Shown: piece by piece, positions 1 through 6,420 of the stretch | Layout of the letters: the number at the start of each line of letters is the position of its first letter | Numbering within the stretch: position 1 is the first letter of the stretch | Assembly (NCBI GenBank): GCA_030525745.1 | Contig: JAUNED010000011.1 | Coordinates: 1-56,860, forward strand | Reading direction: 5' to 3' | Origin: Lonepinella koalarum | Lineage (GTDB): Bacteria; Pseudomonadota; Gammaproteobacteria; Enterobacterales; Pasteurellaceae | Length of the DNA: 56,860 nt | Translations under genes and position numbers: made by a program | The notes under the pieces: model-generated | Told to the model about the DNA's origin: nothing | The model's input: the letters and a program-made list of their open reading frames with translations, nothing else | Databases searched by the model: none

Positions 1-154
1 TCCAACGATCACTCATCTGTTTTCCGTCTTTAGTCGAACCTAATAAGTCCTCCACTTTATTCGCTTTGGCTAAACTCCCACCACTATCAATATACTCCCC
101 CGCATTTGTCCTAAACTTCGTCTCCGTAATAATATACGGTGGTAGCAATGTATT
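1..154 (-). pseudogene. PoNe-like nuclease toxin tip fragment (runs off left edge)
   Basis: Reading leftward, the minus strand encodes NTLLPPYIITETKF, a glycine/serine stretch, then STKDGKQMSDRW, and leaves the window. The E-x-K element after a hydrophobic strand and the KDGKQMSDRW block resemble the PoNe family of PD-(D/E)xK DNase tips carried by Rhs and other polymorphic toxins; this is family recall, not a search. A TAG stop at 155-157 lies immediately upstream and the Rhs core piece before it is in another frame, so the tip is detached from its carrier and probably not expressed as a fusion. The C-terminal part of the domain is outside the window, so the family call is provisional. Confidence 0.5.
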
Positions 155-404
155 CTAATATGTGGTAGTGGTTGAAAATCTGCCGTTAAACGGTTCATTT
201 CATCATACTGAAAATGATAAGTGGCTTGGTTTTCATTGGTCAGTGTAATTAACCGTCTCGCCTTGTCGTATTCATACTGAAAGCGGTGATTAAGGGCATT
301 TATCCGCTCAATCGGTAAATCGTCAAGACTGTAGCGATAGTGGGTGCTATTCCCCTTGCTGTCCGTATAAGTGGTCAGTCTGCCGGCAAATCACTCAGTG
401 GGGT
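155..404 (-). pseudogene. Rhs core fragment (YD-repeat part)
   Basis: The minus strand reads AGRLTTYTDSKGNSTHYRY, then RFQYEYDKARRLITLTNEN and HFQYDEMNRLTADFQP. These are Rhs/YD repeats, which normally build the shell that encloses a C-terminal toxin. The piece follows the stop codon of the PoNi-like gene directly, has no start of its own, and loses frame where the nuclease-like tip begins near 155. It comes from a more upstream part of the core than the other Rhs pieces in this window. A remnant left by recombination is the likely explanation. Confidence 0.8.
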
Positions 405-1223
405 TTAGTCAGCTTTTTTATTCCTTTCTCGCTCTCGCCTTTTCGCTTTCGCCCAATCGACTAAATCTTTCGGGTAATAAGGATAATCTCTAAACGAACT
501 GTCATCCAAATCTTCTAAATAAATCACTGCAGCGACTTCAAATGCCCAGTAACCATAATAGCCGTATTGCTCTTTGGTTAAATGAGTGTCGTGTTCAATA
601 TCATTTAACCCTACCATTTCTTTATACCAGTCCTTCATATATTGATGAAGTAAGGCTAATTGTTCTTCACCTTTTGAACGTATTGCATCCGTAAATTTCA
701 CAATATGAATATATTTATTCCAATCCCTTTCTGGACGATCTTTTAAATGGTAGTAAAATAAATCTTCAATTGCGGCATCTAATTCACTATAAACACTATT
801 ATCAATAATTACTTTTAAAAGCCGCTCTAATAAATCTTCTCGCTGTAATAAATAACACATACTGATATAACCTAAGGTATTTAGGTAATTTAACGCATTA
901 TGCCATTCATAAGGTGGGGTATTTTGTGCTTCTTTAGTTAAAAAATGTTTATTTTCCTGCCACACTTTTGTGCCAATTTCTGCACTTTCTATTAGCTGTT
1001 CCAACAAAGGCGGTAATTTTTCGATATCCTCACCTACTGTATAATAGAGTTTTATTAACATCCAATAATTATCAACTTGAAGATAATATAGATATTTCTC
1101 TTCAGGGTTTTCATCTTTTAATTTGTCATTCCAATAGGGAATCTCATCTAATGCCTGTTTGAGCATTCTTTCTGCATTCGTTTGGCGAATAAAAATTTGT
1201 CTTGGGTTAAATTTAAAGTTCAT
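405..1223 (-). CDS. PoNi-like immunity protein (DUF1910/DUF1911)
   Basis: A 272-residue soluble helical protein. The N-terminal half (from NPRQIFIRQTNAE to about residue 120) resembles DUF1910. The C-terminal half carries YGYWAFEVAA, LEDLDDSS and YYPKDLVDW, typical of DUF1911. Together these domains form PoNi proteins, which neutralise PoNe DNase toxins in the producing cell. I start it at the ATG at 1223 because AAGGAAAGC sits just upstream. The longer open frame to 1499 adds a signal peptide and a piece of an unrelated gene, which would misroute a cytoplasmic DNase inhibitor. A PoNe-like tip lies downstream at 1-154, although immunity normally follows its toxin, so the true partner may have been lost upstream. 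Confidence 0.72.
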   Translation of the reverse strand: MNFKFNPRQIFIRQTNAERMLKQALDEIPYWNDKLKDENPEEKYLYYLQVDNYWMLIKLYYTVGEDIEKLPPLLEQLIESAEIGTKVWQENKHFLTKEAQNTPPYEWHNALNYLNTLGYISMCYLLQREDLLERLLKVIIDNSVYSELDAAIEDLFYYHLKDRPERDWNKYIHIVKFTDAIRSKGEEQLALLHQYMKDWYKEMVGLNDIEHDTHLTKEQYGYYGYWAFEVAAVIYLEDLDDSSFRDYPYYPKDLVDWAKAKRRERERNKKAD

Positions 1224-1499
1224 TATGCTTTCCTTTTCAAGTTGTTTATCCAGTTGATTTAATTCGGTGTTCATTATTAGCTTACTCCCATCTTTACGGA
1301 AAAAATGCTCTCGCCATTTTTTGTACTCTAATCCATTAAAAGGAATATCCTGTTCAAAAGCCCCTACTTCTTGTGAGGGCGATAATATCGGATATACATT
1401 GGCGTTTTGCTCAACAGCAAAAGCCTTTCCCCACGAACAAAGTAAAGCAAAGCTAATAAATTGAATGATTTTTCTCATTTTAATTCTGCTCATTTTCAA
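1224..1499 (-). pseudogene. Signal-peptide and DUF3396 stub fused in frame to PoNi
   Basis: These 92 codons are open into the PoNi-like gene. They encode a signal peptide (IIQFISFALLCSWGKAFA), a short linker, the segment EVGAFEQDIPFNGLEYKKW and the start MNTELNQLDKQLE. The first 88 codons match the start of the frame at 6420-7592. The piece therefore arrived with the duplicated 355-bp block, which cuts the DUF3396 start after 13 codons and joins it to the PoNi leader. It could still supply a promoter, or yield a secreted PoNi chimera if its ATG at 1499 is used. I think the internal start is the real one. Confidence 0.65.
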
Positions 1500-1591
1500 A
1501 TTACCGGAAATCCGATTTTATTTACCCAAAACCGCCCTCGCCTTCTGCCATAACGCCTTATCTTTAAAAGCAATTTCAATTTGCTCAAAAT
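1236..1591. repeat. Duplicated 355-bp block, copy A
   Basis: This block is nearly identical to 7329-7684, with the same offset of 6093 at both ends and no indels seen by eye. It carries the 3' end of the 201-residue hypothetical gene, the intergenic gap, and the signal-peptide/DUF3396 stub. At its left end it runs into an Rhs remnant and at its right end into the PoNi gene. It shows that recombination reshuffled this region. Confidence 0.85.
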
Positions 1592-1610
1592 GCATAGGCT
1601 GGTCGTCTTT
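1518..1610 (-). pseudogene. 3' remnant of a homologue of the gene at 7611-8216
   Basis: The minus strand reads KDDQPMHFEQIEIAFKDKAL followed by a WQKARAVLGK ending. The intact gene at 7611-8216 ends KDDKPVNFEQIEIVFKDKVL and WQKVRAVLGK. Only about 30 codons remain. The upstream part is replaced by an Rhs core remnant that stops at 1618. Confidence 0.8.
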
Positions 1611-1617
1611 GTTTTGA

Positions 1618-1732
1618 TTAAAACCGATACAAATTCTCCCCACCAGCTAACCCAATCGGATCTAACTGCGTAAACCGTCCTACATTCGGCTCGTAGTAAC
1701 GGAAGAAATTATAGTATCACCCTGTTTCCTTG
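1618..1732 (-). pseudogene. Rhs core terminal remnant
   Basis: The minus strand reads KETG, a stop, then [32 protein letters not shown] and a stop. This is the conserved end of the Rhs core just before the toxin tip, matching the copies near 3000 and 4520. The internal stop, the missing upstream core and the missing tip mark it as dead. Confidence 0.85.
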
Positions 1733-1746
1733 TTCTAAGTTTAAAC

Positions 1747-2037
1747 TCACTTTTTAAGATATCTATTGATTAGGTAAATGATTATTAAAGATAATATAAA
1801 AACATGCAATGTAGATATTACATCACTGAACAAATCATATATAACTATTTCTCCAATAGCATATGGAAGATCAGATGTAATCCAATTAATAAAGTCATGC
1901 AAAAAAATAGATGTTGGTAATAAAATAATCCCGTCAATAATAGAAGTTATAAAGCCACCTAGAAACTTTAATAAAGTTAAAATAATGAGCCAATATAGAA
2001 AAACCATAAGGCATGATAAAAAAATTATTTTTTTCAT
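1747..2037 (-). CDS. Small integral membrane protein, immunity candidate
   Basis: A 96-residue, very hydrophobic protein with about three membrane segments (MVFLYWLIILTLLKFLGG, a middle helix near IIDGIILLPTSIFL, and VFILSLIIIYLINRY) ending RYLKK. GGAG lies five bases before the ATG, so the start is sound. It follows a short toxin-tail-like fragment (2069-2194), as an immunity gene follows its Rhs tip. I do not recognise a family. Its low GC and position suggest it protects against a membrane-active or periplasmic toxin, which is inference only. Confidence 0.6.
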   Translation of the reverse strand: MKKIIFLSCLMVFLYWLIILTLLKFLGGFITSIIDGIILLPTSIFLHDFINWITSDLPYAIGEIVIYDLFSDVISTLHVFILSLIIIYLINRYLKK

Positions 2038-2068
2038 AATTACTCCATCTTGCAGCTAGCCGAAGGAT

Positions 2069-2194
2069 TCATATCTCCCCCTTATGTTTCCCAATAGCTA
2101 TTTCTAGTATTAATCTAGTTAAAGCTGATGAATCATTATCTCGCATAGAAATAGCTTTTGATGAGGATATTAATACATCATCACAACGGAGAAC
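2069..2194 (-). pseudogene. Possible toxin-tip tail fragment
   Basis: An open stretch of about 41 codons begins directly after the stop codon of the membrane gene at 2195 and ends 31 bases before the next membrane gene. It reads DVLISSSKAISMRDNDSSAL, then a helix ending IAIGKHKGEI. It has no convincing start or ribosome binding site. Its position between two immunity-like genes suggests the C-terminal remnant of a lost toxin tip. No family is recognised. Confidence 0.35.
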
Positions 2195-2593
2195 CTATAT
2201 CCACATATCACCAATTTTACTTTTTATCCATAAATATACTCTAACTAAAAGAGGAAGCACTAGGACTATAATGACTCCAACTAATATATTAATTTTCCAT
2301 GATTTTGGTTCTACTCCAGATAAATAAATTAATATTCCCACTAAAAACCCAAACCACAAATACATTAATACACGGCAAGGCAACTTTTCTTTTTCTATAT
2401 AAAAAACCGCACTCACAATTACAGAAAAAATAGGGGCATCAATAAAAATTATACGCCAGCTATATGAAGATGAATAGAAAAGTAGGGCAATCCAAATAAT
2501 TAAACTAGAGAAAAGCATTCTCAGCCAATTCTCTTTAAAGAATTTACTGTATAACAATATTTTATTTTTATTAATCACAATCTCCATACCCAA
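2195..2593 (-). CDS. Membrane protein, Rhs-tip immunity candidate
   Basis: A 132-residue protein with four predicted membrane helices (around residues 25-42, 48-65, 75-92 and 100-120) and a short basic, tryptophan-containing end. The likely start is TTG at 2593, because AGGAG lies six bases upstream; the ATG two codons later would be spaced less well. It begins 20 bases after the stop of the Rhs tip at 2613. No family is recognised. Position and topology suggest immunity to the preceding tip. Confidence 0.6.
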   Translation of the reverse strand: MGMEIVINKNKILLYSKFFKENWLRMLFSSLIIWIALLFYSSSYSWRIIFIDAPIFSVIVSAVFYIEKEKLPCRVLMYLWFGFLVGILIYLSGVEPKSWKINILVGVIIVLVLPLLVRVYLWIKSKIGDMWI

Positions 2594-2612
2594 AATAATC
2601 TCCTAAAATAAT

Positions 2613-3609
2613 TTATCTCTCCCCTCCAACAGTTTTCTTTATAACTGTTGAAGTACCATATACTGAGCCACCAATGATTACACTATCTTTAATATTCGGC
2701 TTATCAGTTTGTATTTCCTTATTAACTCTATTTAATTGACTACCAACTCTTCTTGCAGCTCCTAAATTTTCTTTACCATATAGATTGCCGTATGTCTTTT
2801 CTAACTCTGTTGCTCGACTAGTATTTTTAACCAAGCTTCCCGTACTTTTGACAGCTGATGCTGCGCATTTTGTTACTTTATATGCAGGAGGGATAACAGC
2901 CCCAAAGGATCAACTGCATTTTGTACTGCTGCCTCAAACCGATACAAATTCTCCCCGCCAGCTAACCCTATCGGATCCAACTGTGTAAACCGCCCTACAT
3001 TCGGCTCGTAGTAACGGAAGAAATTGTAATGCAAACCGGTTTCTTCATCCGAATATTGGTTTTGTAGGCGGAACGGTTGGTGAATAGATTTTTGTTCGGT
3101 TAAGTCATAATGAGATTTTAACTTACCCCAACCACTATAATCCCCATACCAACAGAGTTTTCCATCTTCATCCGTCAGCTCTCTCGGAATGCTGATTTGG
3201 TCATTATGGTAGTAGTAACAAGCGGCTGGATTTTTGCTATTTTTTGCAAATACCAACTGTGCCAAAGGTTCGTAACTGTTCGGGTGGCTGTAAATATAGC
3301 AATAAGTGCGGTTAGTTTTATGGTCGATTTCTTGTACCAAGTGCGAACCGTCCCAAACAAAACGGGTTTCTTGCAGATTTTCTCCGTTTTCTAACCGCTT
3401 GCGGATTCGTCTGCCCAAGACATCATACTGATATTGCCATGTTTCGGGATTTGGTGCGGCTTTTGTATGGTCGCCTCTATCAGCTGGTCTTTAGCATTGT
3501 AGGCATAATGTTGTACTTCGCCATTCAGGAAAGTACGCTCTTTCAGATTCCCAAACTCGTCATAGCAATATGTAATGCCCGATAGGTTATCACTTGTCTT
3601 ATAGAGCAC
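2613..3609 (-). pseudogene. Rhs core end plus unrecognised toxin tip, two frameshifts
   Basis: Three overlapping frames together encode one Rhs C-terminus. The first (3609 to about 3465) has YCYDEFGNLKERTFLNGE. The second (about 3470 to 2900) has FVWDGSHLVQEID, then [20 protein letters not shown] and AVDPLG. The third (about 2900 to 2613) has the tip, running from PAYKVTKCAASAV through TYGNLYGKENLGAARRVG to KKTVGGER. The shifts fall at CAAAAG near 3465 and at a run of four G near 2900, where an added or lost base restores frame. No catalytic motif is recognised in the roughly 95-residue tip. Both shifts sit in short homopolymers, so sequencing error is possible, but the surrounding decay supports real inactivation. 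Confidence 0.8.
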
Positions 3610-3659
3610 TATTCTGGAATTAACAAAAATAGACTAACCTTATTAAAGGCATTATATTC

Positions 3660-3926
3660 TTAGGTTGGGTTTAATAAAATTAGTAAAATAAAAAAAATAA
3701 ACAAACCATATTTTACGACATACCAATCTAAGTTCTTTGGGATGTTATTTATTGAAGAGCTCTTGAAGATAACTCTCCATAAAAATTTATTACTTTCATA
3801 ATTATTGACGATCAAAAACTCGAAAAAAGATTGATATCCCAAATGCTTTTTACATAAACTAAATGCGAAATACCAATAGATAGGAACAATAGAAAAAACC
3901 AAAAAACATAATATCCATTTATTCAT
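3660..3926 (-). CDS. Small membrane protein, immunity candidate for the tip at 3968
   Basis: An 88-residue protein with an N-terminal membrane helix (WILCFLVFSIVPIYWYFAF), a roughly 40-residue polar middle with aromatic residues, and a C-terminal helix (YGLFIFFILLILL) ending in NPT. It starts 41 bases after the Rhs tip at 3968-4951 ends. No family is recognised. The two-TM layout with a short soluble loop is common in immunity proteins that block toxins at the inner membrane. Confidence 0.6.
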   Translation of the reverse strand: MNKWILCFLVFSIVPIYWYFAFSLCKKHLGYQSFFEFLIVNNYESNKFLWRVIFKSSSINNIPKNLDWYVVKYGLFIFFILLILLNPT

Positions 3927-3967
3927 GATAAATTAAACTCCAATTAGCCTTTATTATTACCAATCTA

Positions 3968-4951
3968 CTACCAACCATAACCTGGATATGGTATGCTAGG
4001 ATCCACTCTTAATATTTCTTTTAGGTCGATAGTTTTTTGATAACCTATTGATTGTGTTATACCGCCTCCTGCTCCAATTCCACCTTTTATGACCGTGTAT
4101 GGGTTAGCTCCTTGAGATAAATTAGAGCCAACACAGCTTGATACAGAAGCTCCTGCTTTTATTGTCCCGCAGCTTTCCTCAAAAAAACCATCTTCTTTTT
4201 TTCCATCAATTAGTCGACCATTTTTCATTTCTTTTATATCAAATGAATGCGACATACCTCCTGATATATCAAGACTCGCCCCATTAGTTATAGCTAAGCT
4301 ACAAATTATTTTTCCATCCCCTGCATATTCCGCGCTTACAGCCAATCCATAGCCAGCAGTAGCAGAGGCATCAACATATATTCCCCTCAATTGCTTATCA
4401 AGCTTTTGTAAAAGGTTATAACCTTCTAATCCTAAGAAATCCCCCCACCCTTGCACATTATCTGCAAACCGATACAAATTCTCCCCACCGGCTAACCCAA
4501 TCGGATCCAACTGCGTAAATCGCCCTACATTCGGTTCGTAGTAACGGAAAAAATTGTAATGCAACCCGGTTTCTTCATCCGAATATTGGTTTTGCAGGCG
4601 GAATGGCTGATGAATATTTTCTACAAGAGCGTATTCATTTTTGAGTTTACCCCAACCCGTATAATCCCCATACCAGCAGAGTCTACCTTGCTCATCCGTT
4701 AATTCTCTCGGCACGCCAATTTGGTCGGTATGGTAGTAGTAACAAGCGGTCGGATTTTTACTATTTTTTGCAAATTCCAACTGTGCCAACGGTTCGTAAC
4801 TGTTCGGGTGGCTGTAAATATAGCAATAAGTGCGGTTAGTTTTATGGTCGATTTCTTGTACCAAGTGCGAACCGTCCCAAATAAACTGTTTTTGAGTATT
4901 TGCTAAAATCTCGCCGTTTTCTGACCGCACTTTGGTAATATTATCTATCAA
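3968..4951 (-). CDS. Rhs core end with glycine-rich toxin tip (orphan)
   Basis: A 327-residue open frame. Residues 1-165 are the Rhs core end ([36 protein letters not shown]). The last 160 residues are a distinct tip, beginning near GDFLGLEGYN and rich in Gly, Ser and Ala (ASATAGYGLAVSAEYAG, SLDISGGMSHSF, CVGSNLSQGANPYT, GGIGAGGGITQS). The tip has alternating patterns suggestive of beta structure and no catalytic motif that I recognise. The frame begins abruptly 9 bases after the previous gene, at a weak TTG, so it is an orphan module without the N-terminal carrier. It may serve as a recombination donor rather than be secreted. The partner immunity candidate is at 3660. Confidence 0.7.
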   Translation of the reverse strand: MIDNITKVRSENGEILANTQKQFIWDGSHLVQEIDHKTNRTYCYIYSHPNSYEPLAQLEFAKNSKNPTACYYYHTDQIGVPRELTDEQGRLCWYGDYTGWGKLKNEYALVENIHQPFRLQNQYSDEETGLHYNFFRYYEPNVGRFTQLDPIGLAGGENLYRFADNVQGWGDFLGLEGYNLLQKLDKQLRGIYVDASATAGYGLAVSAEYAGDGKIICSLAITNGASLDISGGMSHSFDIKEMKNGRLIDGKKEDGFFEESCGTIKAGASVSSCVGSNLSQGANPYTVIKGGIGAGGGITQSIGYQKTIDLKEILRVDPSIPYPGYGW

Positions 4952-4959
4952 TTTACTAA

Positions 4960-5334
4960 TTAAGATTTATAGTACTTTAATAACACTCCTCTTAATTTAG
5001 GCCAAAGTATATACCATTGAATATAAAAACATATCGTTGTTATTGTTGTAGCTAATATAACAGAAAAAATATCTCCCAGTTCAATATTTAGTACATTATC
5101 TAACAGGCTAAATAAAATAATACTCAACACTGTCATTATTGTCCCCAATGGAAAACTAAAAAATGTTAAGCAACCAATATAAAAGATAAATGACTCAAAT
5201 CTTAATGTAGGAGAAAGAGATACATAAAAAATTTTATATATTAAATCTCCCGATAGGGCTATAACAAAAGACATCCAAATAAACATTAATTTTCTTCTTT
5301 TAATAATACTACCAAGTCGAGATAAGGTCTTCAT
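4960..5334 (-). CDS. Membrane protein, immunity candidate
   Basis: A 124-residue protein with three to four membrane helices (FIWMSFVIALSGDLIY, FIFYIGCLTFFSF, IMTVLSIILFSLL, and a helix near ILATTITTICFYI) and a basic tail ending KYYKS. I chose the ATG at 5334 because GGAG lies six bases upstream. The longer frame adds ten residues without a good site. Its start overlaps the end of a truncated Rhs piece (5309-5657), so it probably followed a toxin tip that has since been deleted. No family is recognised. Confidence 0.6.
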   Translation of the reverse strand: MKTLSRLGSIIKRRKLMFIWMSFVIALSGDLIYKIFYVSLSPTLRFESFIFYIGCLTFFSFPLGTIMTVLSIILFSLLDNVLNIELGDIFSVILATTITTICFYIQWYILWPKLRGVLLKYYKS

Positions 5335-5657
5335 ATTCAACTCCACATTCTTTTCTACATTCACTTAAATTTCCCCAACCCGTATAATCCCCATACCAAC
5401 AGAGCTTACCTTGTTCATCTGTTAGCTCTCTCGGAATGCAGATTTGGTCATTATGGTAGTAGTAACAAGCGGTCGGATTTTTGCTATTTTTTGCAAATAT
5501 CAACTGTGCCAAAGGTTCGTAACTGTTCGGGTGGCTGTAAATGTAGCTGTAAGTGCGGTTAGTTTTGTGGTCGATTTCTTGCACCAAGTGCGAACCGTCC
5601 CAGATAAAGTTGGTTTCTTGCAGATTTTCACCGCTTTCTAAACGCTTGCTTATCAGT
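5309..5657 (-). pseudogene. Rhs core fragment fused to a toxin-tail remnant
   Basis: The minus strand carries SKRLESGENLQETNFIWDGS, VQEIDHKTNRTYSYIYSH and LCWYGDYTGWG. It then leaves the core, before YYEPNVGRF and DPIGLAGG, and ends in SECRKECGVEYEDLISTW. An internal deletion appears to have removed the core end and most of the tip. The last 18 residues may be the true C-terminus of the lost toxin, since they overlap the start of the immunity candidate at 5334. Confidence 0.75.
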
Positions 5658-5730
5658 GATTTTTTTGTTGTTCTTGCTCAAGAATATTATGTGCTGGGTT
5701 AAATTGGAATTATGAATCTCCCATATGTAA

Positions 5731-6099
5731 TTAATCTATCCTAACCAAAATACTATTTAAATAATATCTGACATCATCTTTTAAATGGCTATAAATCAGG
5801 GCTCTATTGATTATTTCTTTCTTTTTATTTACTGAAAAATATGAGATGTAATCAATAGCCTTGACTGGATCAGATATACCAAATCTTTCATCAACATGTA
5901 ATTCAAACAGCTCTGTTTTTGCGTTAGAATCAATAATAAATGGGATACTTTCATAACAGGCTACACTCTTATTTATAGCATTGGATTTCCATAACGCAGC
6001 ACAATCATCTATTTTTTTAGAATAAAAAACAAGCATTGATATATATAGGATAGAAAAAAATGTTACTAGACATGTAATAGCTTTAATTAACCTTATCAT
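5731..6099 (-). CDS. Membrane-anchored periplasmic immunity candidate
   Basis: A 122-residue protein with one N-terminal membrane helix (AITCLVTFFSILYISMLVF) and a roughly 95-residue domain that would face the periplasm, with two cysteines that could pair (DDCAALW and VACYESIP). Its ATG overlaps the stop of the L,D-transpeptidase-like tip in an ATGA, the tightest coupling in this array. Periplasmic anchored inhibitors are expected for peptidoglycan-targeting effectors, as with Tldi1 and Tlde1. I do not recognise the sequence family itself. Confidence 0.6.
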   Translation of the reverse strand: MIRLIKAITCLVTFFSILYISMLVFYSKKIDDCAALWKSNAINKSVACYESIPFIIDSNAKTELFELHVDERFGISDPVKAIDYISYFSVNKKKEIINRALIYSHLKDDVRYYLNSILVRID

Positions 6100-6420
6100 T
6101 CTTTTACCTCTAAAGTATTTTTATAGCCTGCTTTTAATTCTCTATTTAAAAAATCTATAAGATTATTATAATCATTTTTACAGTTTTCTTTTTCTGAAAC
6201 AGTAATACAACCATGAGAGACGCTACCTAAATGTAAATTTGCCCCTGCTCTTTTAAGATGTAATTTATATAAAATACTATCACTTATTCCCCAATTTTCT
6301 TCTTGCAATGCAGGAAATTTAATTTCCACTATGGGTAGTATTGACATTACAGACACAAATTAACGAACAAAGCACCTTTAATTCATAAAGGGCACTTTCA
6401 CATTGACTACAGCTACTCAT
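6096..6420 (-). pseudogene. L,D-transpeptidase-like (Tlde1/DUF2778-type) toxin tip, broken
   Basis: Frame one begins at ATG 6420, overlapping the previous stop as TAATG, and encodes SSCSQCESALYELKVLCSLI and CVCNVNTTHSGN before a stop at 6319. A second frame from about 6356 to 6096 encodes the enzyme part, with LHLGSVSHGCITV near its middle. His followed by SHGC with a catalytic Cys is the YkuD/Tlde1 signature of enzymes that cleave or exchange D-amino acids on peptidoglycan stem peptides. The domain is short (86 residues) and out of frame with the N-terminal piece, so a deletion or frameshift has occurred. A GTG at 6356 could still start a short product. The family call rests on the motif only. 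Confidence 0.6.

Noticed and set aside
968..1464. Plus-strand frames opposite the PoNi gene and the duplicated leader
   Set aside because: Antisense to better-supported genes; the copy at 7360-7557 is identical only because the block is duplicated.
3197..5641. Three similar plus-strand frames (about 60-65 codons) opposite the Rhs cores at 3197, 4721 and 5444
   Set aside because: They recur only because the Rhs core recurs; no SD and no protein-like pattern of their own.
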